From positions 1-54,448 of the forward strand of contig DAOUET010000017.1 in NCBI GenBank assembly GCA_034430155.1: a DNA stretch of 54,448 bases, given 5' to 3'. This document shows, piece after piece, positions 34,441 through 43,669 of this stretch; the first letter of the stretch is position 1; each line of letters starts with the position of its first letter. Position numbers and translations under genes: made by a program. Origin of the DNA: DAOUET01 sp034430155. GTDB taxonomy: Bacteria > Chloroflexota > Anaerolineae > Anaerolineales > UBA4823. A model generated the notes under the pieces. It did not search any database. It was given only the letters and a program-made list of their open reading frames with translations, and had not been told where the DNA came from.

Positions 34441-37080
34441 ATGCACATCATCCTCACCCACGAACAGGCTGATTTCGATGCTCTCGCCTCCCTTTTGGGC
34501 GGTTATCTCTTAGCCGAGTCCGCCATACCGGTATTGCCGCGCCGGATGAACCGTAATGTTAACGCTTTCGTGACCCTATACGGCGTCGAATTGCCTTTCG
34601 TGGACCCTCGCGATCTGCCGTCCGAGCCTGTTGAAAAGGTCACTCTGGTAGATACCCAATCCATTATCAGCGTTAAAGGCATGGGACCGCATACACAAGT
34701 CCAAGTGATTGACCACCATCCCCTCAGGCAAGACCTACCAGAGAATTGGAAGGTCACTACCGAAGATACCGGTGCCACCGCTACACTCTTTGTGGAAGGA
34801 ATCCAAGAACGAAATGGCATCTTGGGCACCATCCCAGCCACGCTGTTACTTTTAGGTATCTATGAAGACACCGGTTCTCTCACATACACCCGCACCACAC
34901 CTCGCGATCTGAATGCTGCCGCATTCCTGCTCGAGCGGGGTGCCAGCTTAGAAATCGCAAACGATTTTCTCAATCACCCACTTTCAACTCAACAACAAGC
35001 TTTATATGACCGTTTGCGTGAGTTGGCAAAAGCTCATCATATCAATGGACATACCATCGTAATTGCTTGTGGCGATGCCCAAGATATTGACGAAGAATTG
35101 TCCACCGTCGCCCACAAAATGCGCGACCTGCTCGATCCTGACGCCCTCTTCATTCTGGTGACTACCCGGGGTGGCGTTCAATTGATCGCCCGTTCCACCA
35201 GCGACAACATCGACGTGGCCCAAATCGCCGATCGCTTTGGGGGGGGTGGTCATGAACGTGCGGCAGCGAGCCTGATAAAAGATAAGAGTCTACAGCAAGT
35301 CTGCGATGAATTAATAAAAATCCTACCTGGCTATGTCCGGCCAGCTATAACCGTCGCCCAGATCATGTCTCGCGGCCCGCAACTGCTCTCTCCGGATACC
35401 TCCGTCGATGAAGCTGCTCACCGCATGCAGCGATATGGCTATGAAGGCTATCCTATCGTTACAGATGGCAAGGTCATAGGTCTGCTTACCCGGCGGGCCG
35501 TTGACCGCGCCTTATCCCACAAACTTAACCTGAGTGCTGACAAATTGATGGACGCAGGAGAATTCACTGTCAATCCGAGCGATTCGATCGAAAACCTGCA
35601 ACGCCTGATGACCGAATCGGGTTGGGGGCAGATTCCTGTGGTAAATCCTGAGACAGGTGAAGTTATCGGTATTGTCACTCGCACAGATTTGCTTAAAACT
35701 CTGACTCAAGAGCCTAAGCTCCCTAGTCGGCAGAACCTGGCTGGTCGACTGGAATCAATATTACCAGCAGCCCGTTTGGTTCTGCTTAGAGCCGTTGCCC
35801 AAGCAGCTCATCAGCAGCGTGATGCTCTCTACATCGTCGGGGGTTTTGTGCGAGATCTGCTGTTGGACCGCCCCAGCCAGGATTTCGATCTGGTCGTTGA
35901 AGGGGATGCTATAAAGTTGGCTGGTGTACTCGCTGACAGATACGGCGGTCGCGTCACCAGCCACGCTAGCTTTGGCACTGCCCAGTGGCATATTGGTGAA
36001 ATTCATTCTATGCTTCTGGAAGCGCTAGATGCGCCCAATGCCCTCCCGGCCGATCTGCCTGAAACGCTAGATCTCGTGACCGCACGTACTGAGTTCTACA
36101 CTTACCCCACTGCTCTACCTACCGTGGAACGAGGTAGCATCAAGCTTGACCTGCACCGTCGCGACTTCACCATAAACACCTTTGCCTTGCGACTTGATGG
36201 TCGCCACTATGGGGAACTCCATGATCACTGGGGTGGTTTGAACGACCTGCGTCATGGCTTGGTGCGCGTTCTGCATTCGCTTTCCTTTGTCGATGACCCG
36301 ACGCGCATGTTGCGGGCAGTCCGGTTCGAACAACGCTTTGATTTTCAAATCGAAGGACGTACTCTTGAGCTGCTCAAAGAAGCCCGGCCCTTACTCTATC
36401 GCATCTCTGGCGACCGCATCCGCCATGAATTGAACCATATCCTGGAAGAAGAACGCAGCTACGCCATCCTAGATCGTCTGCAAGAATTGGAATTGCTGTC
36501 GGTTATCCATCAAGATCTAATCTGGGACCAATGGTTATGCGGCCTCTTCAAGCGGGTAGGAAAAGCCGTACCAGACCCATACTGGGGCCTAAAAAAGCCA
36601 ATAAAAGGGTTCTCCTTAAAACAACAGTTGTGTTATATTTTGTGGCTGATACGCCTCTCCCATACAGGAGCTCGCAGTGTTATCTCTCGACTAAAAATTC
36701 CTCGCGACCTCGCTCAAGATATCTTGTCTGCTCGTCGTATAAAACTAGCTCTCCCAAAGATAAGAAATGAGTCTCCCAGCCAGGTTGTTGCCCGTCTAAG
36801 CGAATCTTCTTCCCTGGCGATCTATGCCAATTTTCTGGTTTGCGAAGATCGACGGTTAAATGAGATACTTAATACATACATCAACGTTTGGAGGCATATT
36901 ACCCCCACTGTAGATGGCCATGACCTGCGTGCCCTTGGCCTCCCTCCTGGTCCAATCTACCGCCAGATATTAAGCGATTTACGAACTGCCTGGTTAGATG
37001 GAAAAATCACCACAAAAGAGCAGGAACTCGCCTTCTTGGATGACATAATCTCTAATCACACGAATAAAGAAAGTAGTTAG
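34441..37080 (+). CDS. DHH phosphoesterase - CBS pair - CCA-adding tRNA nucleotidyltransferase fusion
   Basis: 879 residues, three parts. Residues about 1-300: DHH/DHHA1 phosphoesterase (LTHEQADFDALAS, VIDHHP, FGGGGHERAAAS). Residues about 300-425: two CBS domains (ITVAQIMSRGPQLLSPDTSV and the second after KLMDAGEFTVNPSDS). Residues about 440-870: class II nucleotidyltransferase/poly(A) polymerase core with GGFVRDLLLDRPSQDFDLVV (Asp pair near 480), the RRDFTINTFAL strand and the DDPTRMLRAVRFEQRFDF head. The last part adds or repairs the tRNA 3' CCA end or adds A; the DHH part may remove nucleotides; the CBS pair may sense adenylates. This long form is known in several bacterial phyla. Confidence 0.92.
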   Translation: MHIILTHEQADFDALASLLGGYLLAESAIPVLPRRMNRNVNAFVTLYGVELPFVDPRDLPSEPVEKVTLVDTQSIISVKGMGPHTQVQVIDHHPLRQDLPENWKVTTEDTGATATLFVEGIQERNGILGTIPATLLLLGIYEDTGSLTYTRTTPRDLNAAAFLLERGASLEIANDFLNHPLSTQQQALYDRLRELAKAHHINGHTIVIACGDAQDIDEELSTVAHKMRDLLDPDALFILVTTRGGVQLIARSTSDNIDVAQIADRFGGGGHERAAASLIKDKSLQQVCDELIKILPGYVRPAITVAQIMSRGPQLLSPDTSVDEAAHRMQRYGYEGYPIVTDGKVIGLLTRRAVDRALSHKLNLSADKLMDAGEFTVNPSDSIENLQRLMTESGWGQIPVVNPETGEVIGIVTRTDLLKTLTQEPKLPSRQNLAGRLESILPAARLVLLRAVAQAAHQQRDALYIVGGFVRDLLLDRPSQDFDLVVEGDAIKLAGVLADRYGGRVTSHASFGTAQWHIGEIHSMLLEALDAPNALPADLPETLDLVTARTEFYTYPTALPTVERGSIKLDLHRRDFTINTFALRLDGRHYGELHDHWGGLNDLRHGLVRVLHSLSFVDDPTRMLRAVRFEQRFDFQIEGRTLELLKEARPLLYRISGDRIRHELNHILEEERSYAILDRLQELELLSVIHQDLIWDQWLCGLFKRVGKAVPDPYWGLKKPIKGFSLKQQLCYILWLIRLSHTGARSVISRLKIPRDLAQDILSARRIKLALPKIRNESPSQVVARLSESSSLAIYANFLVCEDRRLNEILNTYINVWRHITPTVDGHDLRALGLPPGPIYRQILSDLRTAWLDGKITTKEQELAFLDDIISNHTNKESS

Positions 37081-37096
37081 ATCTAAATTTTATTTT

Positions 37097-37654
37097 ATGC
37101 AAAAAACATCTCTGCTTGACCAAGTACGAATTCGTATCGTGACCCATCAGGACCTGCCAGATCTTGAATGGGATGGAGAATACACTCACTTCCGGCGATT
37201 ATACGCCCAGGCTTTTCTTCGTGCCCAAGATGGTCATGCAGTCCTCTGGATCGCTGACCTGCCAGATATAAATGTGATTGGCCAATTATTTGTACAATTG
37301 GATAGTCACCGCAATGAATTGGCGGATGGTTATGATCGCGCTTATATTTATGGATTTCGTGTTCGTCCCACATTTCGTGATCAGGGTATCGGCACCCTGC
37401 TTATCCAGACAGCCGAATCCGACCTGAAGGAACGCGGCTTCCATTGGATTTCTTTAAATGTTGGTCGCGATAACCCACGTGCCCGGCAATTATACGAACG
37501 CCTTGGTTACCATGTAGTGGCTGCTGAACCTGGGTTTTGGTCTTATCTGGATGACCATGGGCGCCTTCGCGAGGTGCATGAACCTGCCTGGCGCATGGAA
37601 AAAGAAATTTCCCAAGTTCAGGATAACTCCCCTTGGAAAAGTCCGCCCAATTGA
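37097..37654 (+). CDS. GNAT-family N-acetyltransferase
   Basis: 185 residues. The acetyl-CoA loop is VRPTFRDQGIGTLLI near residue 90 (the R/Q-x-x-G-x-G/A signature), followed by GFHWISLNVGRDNPRARQLYERLGY. Substrate unknown. It starts 16 nt after the CCA-enzyme stop, so the two are probably co-transcribed; no ribosome-binding site is evident. Confidence 0.88.
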   Translation: MQKTSLLDQVRIRIVTHQDLPDLEWDGEYTHFRRLYAQAFLRAQDGHAVLWIADLPDINVIGQLFVQLDSHRNELADGYDRAYIYGFRVRPTFRDQGIGTLLIQTAESDLKERGFHWISLNVGRDNPRARQLYERLGYHVVAAEPGFWSYLDDHGRLREVHEPAWRMEKEISQVQDNSPWKSPPN

Positions 37655-37769
37655 GAGCGATTGGCATGAGACCTTATTTACGACTACCAGGTTGGAAAAG
37701 GGTCAGCTTCCATCCCAAGAAAGATGACCCGTTAGCACCTATCGTCCAGACAACATTTCTCAGAAGACC

Positions 37770-37798
37770 TTGCATATCAAACAATTCCGTGCTAGAAT
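37770..37798 (+). promoter_or_regulatory. Promoter of the nusA operon
   Basis: TTGCAT (37770-37775), exact 17-nt spacer, TAGAAT (37793-37798). The predicted start site is near 37805, giving a leader of about 120 nt that contains the hairpin at 37836-37861. Confidence 0.65.
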
Positions 37799-37835
37799 CT
37801 CTATGGAATGGGGTGGAGGCGATAAGGGTGTCTAC

Positions 37836-37861
37836 GAAAAGTGGGCTGAATCCCACTTTTC
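37836..37861 (+). terminator. Leader hairpin upstream of nusA (terminator or attenuator)
   Basis: 10-bp perfect stem GAAAAGTGGG/CCCACTTTTC with a 6-nt loop and a short T-rich tail (TTTC). It lies between the promoter and nusA, so it may attenuate the operon; it would also end transcripts from the acetyltransferase gene. Confidence 0.6.
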
Positions 37862-37925
37862 TTTCGTATAGAAGCCTGTAAGCCAATACCATCCTGAGAG
37901 TAATTGAGCTGGAGAAAGAGTACGC

Positions 37926-39947
37926 ATGAAAAACGAGTTTGCCCTGGCCTTTAATGAAGTCTTGGAGGATAAACAACTGCCAAGAGAAGTCGTCTTAGAG
38001 GCTTTGGAAGCAGCCATGGTCTCCGCCTACCGGCGCGCCGTCAACGCTTCCAACGCTCAATTGGTTGAGGCTAATGTTGATCCTGAAACTGGTAAAGTTG
38101 CCATCTACGCAGAAAAAGAGGTCGTCGAAGTTGTCCAAGACGAACGCACCGAAGTCTCTTTAGAGGATGCCATCAAGGTAGATAAGAATGCTGAAATAGG
38201 TAGTATGGTGACCGTTGAAACAACCCCTCGCGACTTTGGTCGCGTGGCAGCTCAGACAGCCCGGCAGGTTATTCAGCAACGCATCCGTGAAGCTGAGCGT
38301 GACGTCCAACTCGATTATTTCAGCAAACAGCTAGGCGAGATTGTCAGTGGCATCGTACAAGCTGTTAACTACCAAGGCGTCACCCTGGGGCTTGATATGA
38401 AAGCGGAAGGCATCATGCCGCGCAATCAACAAATTCCTGGTGAACGCTTCCGGCTCCACGACCGCGTTCGGGCATTATTGCTAGAGGTCAAGTCTTCTCC
38501 CCGTGGACCGCAATTAATCCTCTCGCGCGCTCATCGGAACTTCTTGCGCCGGCTGCTGGAAAACGAAGTTCCTGAAATTTACCATGGGCAGGTTGAAATT
38601 CGTTCTATCTCTCGTGAACCAGGCCAGCGCTCCAAAGTTGCTGTAGGTGCTCTCCAGCCTGGTGTAGATCCGGTAGGAGCCTGTGTCGGGATACGCGGGG
38701 TTCGCATTCAGGCTATTGTGCGTGAGCTGAATGATGAGAAAATCGACGTCATCGAATGGAATCCGGATAATGCTGTTTACATTGCCAAGGCACTGAGTCC
38801 CGCACGCGTAACCGGCGTATACCTTAATGAGTTTGCTCGTGGTACAAAAACCGCTACTGTTGTCGTACCAGAAGATCAGCTCAGCTTAGCAATAGGTCGC
38901 GATGGGCAAAATGCCCGCTTGGCTGCAAAATTGACTTCATGGAGAATCGACATAAAAAGCTTGCCGGAAGCAGCCTCTGATGCCTTGTACAAGCTGCAGA
39001 ATGATCCGAGAGCCAGCGCCATCGCGGAAGAGGAGTCGGAAAACGTCGGGCAGATCGAAATGATTCTAACCAAGAAGGACGAAGGCCGCCCGGTGACTCC
39101 CGAAGAATACACATTCCTAGCCAAGTTCGCGGACCGGGTAGAGATAGGTATCATTGATCTGCATCAGGCAGCCAAAAAGGTTGCTAAGGAACGCCGCGAA
39201 ACAGCCAAAGACCTCGTCCCCGATCCCGCCTTCGATATGCCTCTTGAAGAGTTGAACCTATCCAGTCGTGTGTATTCATTGCTCACCGAAGCCAATTATC
39301 AAACCGTTGGAGATTTAATGCTCCAAATGCACTTAGATTCTGATGTAATTCTCGGCTTGAATGGTATCGGTCCTAAATACTTAGAAGAGATTGAAACGAC
39401 ATTGACAGCTATCACCTTCCCCGAAGAACAGGTCGAAGGTCAACTCGCCGTTTTAGCCGAGCCTCAAGCCGAAGTTGCTGCAGTTGAACAAGTCGCTGAA
39501 ATTCCTGAAGAGGTTGCCCCTGTCAGTGAAGCTGCAGCCGAGCCTGAAGCACTTGAATCTGTTGAGGTTGAACAGCTAGCCGAGGCAGCTGGGGAAATTG
39601 TTCCCTCTGAAGAAAGAATCGAAGCCGAGCTTGAAGAAGTTGAAATTCCCCAGCCTGCTGCTGTAACCGAGGTAGAAGAGGTTACAAAGGAAGTTGGGGC
39701 AGTTGAAGAAGAGCAAGAGGTTCCCTCTTTGGAAGAGATATTTGCCTTCAAACCAGAGGTATTCGAAGACATGGACATTGAAGAAGATGAAGAGGAAGAA
39801 GAGGAACCTGAAGGTAAAGGAAAGAAAAAGAAAAAGAAAAAGAAGAAATACGTTCAGGTGGAATATGACCCGGACCGTGACGTCGTGATTGTCAAACGTA
39901 AACGCAAGCGCGGCGGTGAACCCTGGGAAGATGATTGGGATTATTAA
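37926..39947 (+). CDS. nusA: Transcription elongation/termination factor NusA with long charged C-terminus
   Basis: 673 residues; the usual NusA core is about 350-500. The N-terminal RNAP-binding domain (about 1-125), an S1 domain (about 130-200, GEIVSGIVQAV), and two KH domains (GACVGIRGVRIQAIVREL and LAIGRDGQNARLAAKL) are in order. After residue 345 come a helical part, then an HhH/RNAP-alpha-CTD-like unit (LNLSSRVYSLL...GLNGIGPKYLEEI, about 440-490). The last 170 residues are an Ala/Glu/Val-rich acidic segment, a run of Lys (GKGKKKKKKKKK), and YVQVEYDPDRDVVIVKRKRK. It controls pausing, termination and antitermination. It heads a long operon; rimP, the usual upstream gene, is not here. Confidence 0.95.
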   Translation: MKNEFALAFNEVLEDKQLPREVVLEALEAAMVSAYRRAVNASNAQLVEANVDPETGKVAIYAEKEVVEVVQDERTEVSLEDAIKVDKNAEIGSMVTVETTPRDFGRVAAQTARQVIQQRIREAERDVQLDYFSKQLGEIVSGIVQAVNYQGVTLGLDMKAEGIMPRNQQIPGERFRLHDRVRALLLEVKSSPRGPQLILSRAHRNFLRRLLENEVPEIYHGQVEIRSISREPGQRSKVAVGALQPGVDPVGACVGIRGVRIQAIVRELNDEKIDVIEWNPDNAVYIAKALSPARVTGVYLNEFARGTKTATVVVPEDQLSLAIGRDGQNARLAAKLTSWRIDIKSLPEAASDALYKLQNDPRASAIAEEESENVGQIEMILTKKDEGRPVTPEEYTFLAKFADRVEIGIIDLHQAAKKVAKERRETAKDLVPDPAFDMPLEELNLSSRVYSLLTEANYQTVGDLMLQMHLDSDVILGLNGIGPKYLEEIETTLTAITFPEEQVEGQLAVLAEPQAEVAAVEQVAEIPEEVAPVSEAAAEPEALESVEVEQLAEAAGEIVPSEERIEAELEEVEIPQPAAVTEVEEVTKEVGAVEEEQEVPSLEEIFAFKPEVFEDMDIEEDEEEEEEPEGKGKKKKKKKKKYVQVEYDPDRDVVIVKRKRKRGGEPWEDDWDY

Positions 39948-40293
39948 TTCCACCAACCCGAGAGAGACTGGGGTGTCCAAGACGACAGGAAGGCGAAAAC
40001 ATATTCCCCAACGAACTTGTATCGGTTGTCGTCAGGTTTTACCCAAGAGATCGCTGGTTCGTATCGTGCGTTCTCCTCAGGGAATCCTGGTTGACCCAAC
40101 CGGCAAACTGGCTGGCCGAGGAGCTTACTTGCATGACAGACGCTCCTGTTGGGAACTTGGCCTTAAGAGCGCGTTGGCACATGCCTTGAGGACTCCTCTG
40201 ACGGAAAAAGATTTGGAACGCCTGACCGCTTTCATGGATTCCTTACCAGAAGAATTGCATGCGGCTGAGATTAATGATGATGAGCTTGCATAG
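39931..40293 (+). CDS. ylxR: YlxR/DUF448-family RNA-binding protein
   Basis: 120 residues from the ATG at 39931, which overlaps the end of nusA by 17 nt; a GTG at 39973 is the alternative and would leave 106 residues. The family signature PQRTCIGCRQVLPKRSLVRIV and GRGAYLHDRRSCWELGL is clear. YlxR binds RNA and/or modulates RNase P or transcription in a few studied species. It sits in the conserved place between nusA and infB. Confidence 0.9.
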   Translation: MIGIINSTNPRETGVSKTTGRRKHIPQRTCIGCRQVLPKRSLVRIVRSPQGILVDPTGKLAGRGAYLHDRRSCWELGLKSALAHALRTPLTEKDLERLTAFMDSLPEELHAAEINDDELA

Positions 40294-40414
40294 GGATGTC
40301 CCGACAGATCCCATTTCTCTAATTGTTGAGATGACCCTTTAACTCGACTCACTCCCTTGGCTCATCGGGTTGCGGAAATTAACATATCGGTACCAAATTG
40401 AAAGGAGGTGCCCG

Positions 40415-42208
40415 ATGAGTGCTAATGGTCGAGAAAAGACAATCGAATTACCCGCTTCCATCACCGTGCGGGAATTGGCTGAAAGTATCCAGGCCAGCCC
40501 CATTGATGTCATTAAAACTTTGATGGCCAATGGAGTCATGGCAAATATCAACCAGCAGATCGATTTTGATACCGCTGCCATCGTAGCTGCTGAAATGGGT
40601 TACGAGGTCACCCTTGAAACCCCGCCAGTTCCTGAAGAAGATATCGGTGAGATCCCTCTTTGGCGCCAGCTCATCGCTGACGAAAAACCGGAGAAATTAA
40701 TTTCTCGCCCGCCGGTTGTTACCATTTTAGGTCATGTTGACCATGGCAAGACTACCTTATTAGACGCTATACGTCATACCAATGTAGTGGGGGGAGAAGC
40801 CGGAGGTATCACCCAACACATTGGAGCTTATCAGGTGGAACATAATAACCGACTAATCACTTTTCTCGACACTCCTGGTCATGCCGCTTTTACAGCCATG
40901 CGAGCTCGTGGTGCCCAGGGAGCCGATATTGTGGTGCTGGTGGTAGCAGCAGACGATGGCGTGATGCCCCAGACGCGTGAAGCCGTTGCACACGCAAAAG
41001 TCGCCAAAGTACCCATCCTGGTCGCCCTCAACAAAATTGACAAACAAAACGCCGATCCAGATCGCGTAAAGCAGCAATTGGCTGAAATTGGCCTGGTTCC
41101 AGACGAATGGGACGGCGACACGATTATCGTACCCATGTCAGCCAAGCGCCAAGAAGGTTTGGAAGATTTGCTCGAGGCTGTCTTGTTGGTAGCCGATTCC
41201 GCTGACATTCGCGCTAATCCCGAGGGCCGCTGCATTGGCACCGTCATCGAAGCCGAAATTGATCGCTCCAAAGGCGTATTAGCAACCCTGTTAATACAGA
41301 ACGGCACACTCAAACTCGGTGAGGTGTTGGTTGTAGGCACTTCTTATGGCCATCTACGAGCCATGTTTGATCATCGCGGCAACCGGGTCGAACAAGCTGG
41401 TCCTTCAACACCTGTTGCGGTTATGGGTTTGAATGATGTGCCTGAGGCTGGGGAGTTATTCCAGGTAGTCGCATCGGATCGAGAAGCGCGTAATATCATC
41501 AATAAACGCATTCTGGCTCAAGAAGAAGAGGTTGCTTCTCGCCAGAAAAGCGCTATGACACTTGAACACCTCTTCGACCGTTTTCAAGCTGGTGAAGTGC
41601 ATGAGCTGCGATTGATCATAAAAGCTGATGTCCAGGGTTCCCTAGAACCGATTGTTTCATCTCTCAATGACATGAGCGTAGGCGACCTTGCTATTAATAT
41701 CCTTCATGCAGAAACTGGTAATATCGGCGAGAGTGATGTCATGCTCGCTGCTGCTTCTAAAGCTATTGTCATCGGTTTTAACGTAGACGCCGATTCAGCC
41801 GCCCGGCGATTAGCTGATACCGAGGGTGTATCTATCCGCGTATACAATATCATCTACCGGCTGACTGAAGACGTCGAAAAAGCCCTTAAGGGTATGCTCG
41901 AACCCGAAAAGGTAGAAACGGTCATCGGACATGCTGAAGTGCGCGCCATTTTCCATATATCCAGACTCGGCAATATAGCCGGTTGTCGCGTAGTGGATGG
42001 GGAAATTCGTAGAAATGCTCATATTCGTGTTATCCGAGATGATCGGGTTGTACACGAAGGCGATATCTCCTCCCTAAAACATCATCAGGACGATGTCCGG
42101 GAAGTACGCCAGGGATTCGAATGCGGCCTCTCCCTAAAAGGCTTCGACGCTTTCGAAGAAGGTGATTTTCTAGAGTGCTATATTATCGAGCAGGTCCCGG
42201 TTACATAG
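40415..42208 (+). CDS. infB: Translation initiation factor IF-2, short form
   Basis: 597 residues from the ATG at 40415, fixed by AAAGGAGGTG 5 nt upstream. Only a short IF2_N domain (IELPASITVRELAESIQ to MANINQQIDFDTAA) precedes the GTPase, with none of the long linker seen in many bacteria. G1 GHVDHGKTT is near residue 106, G3 DTPGH, G4 NKID. Domain II and the C-terminal domains that bind fMet-tRNA follow (GHAEVRAIFHISRLGNIAGC). It delivers initiator tRNA to the 30S subunit. Confidence 0.97.
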   Translation: MSANGREKTIELPASITVRELAESIQASPIDVIKTLMANGVMANINQQIDFDTAAIVAAEMGYEVTLETPPVPEEDIGEIPLWRQLIADEKPEKLISRPPVVTILGHVDHGKTTLLDAIRHTNVVGGEAGGITQHIGAYQVEHNNRLITFLDTPGHAAFTAMRARGAQGADIVVLVVAADDGVMPQTREAVAHAKVAKVPILVALNKIDKQNADPDRVKQQLAEIGLVPDEWDGDTIIVPMSAKRQEGLEDLLEAVLLVADSADIRANPEGRCIGTVIEAEIDRSKGVLATLLIQNGTLKLGEVLVVGTSYGHLRAMFDHRGNRVEQAGPSTPVAVMGLNDVPEAGELFQVVASDREARNIINKRILAQEEEVASRQKSAMTLEHLFDRFQAGEVHELRLIIKADVQGSLEPIVSSLNDMSVGDLAINILHAETGNIGESDVMLAAASKAIVIGFNVDADSAARRLADTEGVSIRVYNIIYRLTEDVEKALKGMLEPEKVETVIGHAEVRAIFHISRLGNIAGCRVVDGEIRRNAHIRVIRDDRVVHEGDISSLKHHQDDVREVRQGFECGLSLKGFDAFEEGDFLECYIIEQVPVT

Positions 42209-42221
42209 CTAGGAGGCCTAA

Positions 42222-42632
42222 TTGGTTTCAAGATTGCGTGTTCAGCGCATTGCAGACCGCATCAAAGAAGAACTTGCCGAGATGTTAATCCGCCAGGTTC
42301 AAGATCCACGTTTGGAAGGGGTAACCATTACCGATGTTCGTGTCGATAGGGAATTGACATTCGCTGATATTTACATCTCAGCTATAGAAGGTTCGCAGCG
42401 CGCCGATGAGGTGCTCGCTGGTTTTGAGCATGCTGGTGGATTTTTGCGCAGCGAGCTGGCTAGTAGAATAGAGTTACGAATATTTCCTCGTTTACGCTTT
42501 CACTGGGATCCAACTTTAGAAAGGGCAGAGCATATTGAAGAATTATTGGCCTCTCTTCACAATGAGATCCCATCCGAGGGGATTGAAAATCCCACTCTTC
42601 AGGATGAGAAGGGTGAAATAGATGAACAATGA
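42222..42632 (+). CDS. rbfA: 30S ribosome-binding factor A
   Basis: 136 residues. Start at TTG 42222, supported by AGGAGG 5 nt upstream; no ATG fits. The opening RVQRIADRIKEELAEMLIRQVQDPRL, the VTITDVRVDRELTFADIYIS strand and FHWDPTLERAEHIEELL near the end are diagnostic. It helps 16S rRNA maturation in the cold. It overlaps nrnA by 11 nt. Confidence 0.95.
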   Translation: MVSRLRVQRIADRIKEELAEMLIRQVQDPRLEGVTITDVRVDRELTFADIYISAIEGSQRADEVLAGFEHAGGFLRSELASRIELRIFPRLRFHWDPTLERAEHIEELLASLHNEIPSEGIENPTLQDEKGEIDEQ

Positions 42633-43602
42633 GGCCCTGCTGCAGATTGTTCAGAAACAATTCCAGGCGGCAAAACGGGTTTTAGTTATTTCGCATATCA
42701 GACCAGATGGGGATGCAGTTGGTTCATTGCTAGGATTAGGTTTGTCTCTCCAGGAAATCGGCAAAGATGTCCAGATGGTCCTTTCCGACGGTGTTCCCGG
42801 TAACTTTCGCCATCTCGTTGGAAGCAACCTGGTTAGGAATCACCCTCAAGGTAATTTTGACCTGATTGCCGTATTAGATTGCTCGGATCTGAAACGTGTC
42901 GGGCGAGCCCTCAACGGGTACTCGATACCCGATTTGAATGTAGATCACCATCCGACTAATCTGAACTTTGCCCGCATCAATTTTGTAAATACAGATGCAG
43001 TAGCCACAGCAGAAATGTTAGCTGAGTTTATGCCTAGATTAGGTCTGCCCATAACGCAACCCGTAGCAGCTGCCCTTTTAAACGGCTTGATCACAGATAC
43101 TTTAGGCTTCCGCACCTTTAACATGACACCTAAGGCCTTGAAGGTTGCAGCAACTTTAATGGAAACCGGTGTCGACTTACCAGGGCTATATCATCACGCC
43201 CTATTAACCCATTCATTTGAAGCTGCTCGCTATTGGGGTGTAGGATTATCTCATCTTCAACGCCAGGGGCGTATGATCTGGACGACATTGAGTCTGCATG
43301 ACCGCCGCGCAGTCGGCTATCCCGGGCATGATGATGCCGACTTAGTAAACCTGCTTACTACCATTGATGATGCAGACGTTTGCATGATCTTTATTGAACA
43401 GGAAGATAATCATGTTAAGGTTAGCTGGCGCTCTCATCCAGGTTTTGATGTCTCCCATATCGCTTCTCATTTTGGGGGTGGAGGGCATAAAGCTGCTGCT
43501 GGAGCGGAAATTGAAGGGAGTTTAACCGAAGTACAAGCGCGGGTACTAAAGGCTACACGCGTTTTATTTGACAATGATAAATTTCAGGGGCATATATCTT
43601 GA
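42622..43602 (+). CDS. nrnA: Bifunctional oligoribonuclease and PAP phosphatase NrnA
   Basis: 326 residues. DHH motifs SHIRPDGDAVGSLLGL, LDCSD, VDHHPTN and the DHHA1 signature FGGGGHKAAAGAEIEG are present. It degrades nano-RNA to mononucleotides and dephosphorylates pAp. Common partner of rbfA in this cluster. Overlapping genes show tight coupling. Confidence 0.94.
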   Translation: MNNEALLQIVQKQFQAAKRVLVISHIRPDGDAVGSLLGLGLSLQEIGKDVQMVLSDGVPGNFRHLVGSNLVRNHPQGNFDLIAVLDCSDLKRVGRALNGYSIPDLNVDHHPTNLNFARINFVNTDAVATAEMLAEFMPRLGLPITQPVAAALLNGLITDTLGFRTFNMTPKALKVAATLMETGVDLPGLYHHALLTHSFEAARYWGVGLSHLQRQGRMIWTTLSLHDRRAVGYPGHDDADLVNLLTTIDDADVCMIFIEQEDNHVKVSWRSHPGFDVSHIASHFGGGGHKAAAGAEIEGSLTEVQARVLKATRVLFDNDKFQGHIS

Positions 43603-43669
43603 TAATAAGGGTAAAGTAAGCTTTCCTTAGCTAATTTCTCCTAACAATGAGCTTACGGGGATCAATAAC

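Noticed and set aside
34192..34461. 89-codon minus-strand ORF whose stop overlaps the start of the 72-residue gene by one base (TGATG)
   Set aside because: No protein-like pattern, odd composition (Trp/Cys/His scatter), and it overlaps the strong start of the DHH-CBS-CCA gene. The overlap alone is not enough to call it a gene.
37633..37881. 82-codon ORF between the acetyltransferase gene and nusA
   Set aside because: It overlaps the promoter and hairpin of nusA, has no family pattern and is not rimP.
39464..39980. Long minus-strand frames rich in Ser/Thr or Phe/Leu
   Set aside because: Antisense shadows of the Glu/Ala and Lys-rich tail of nusA.
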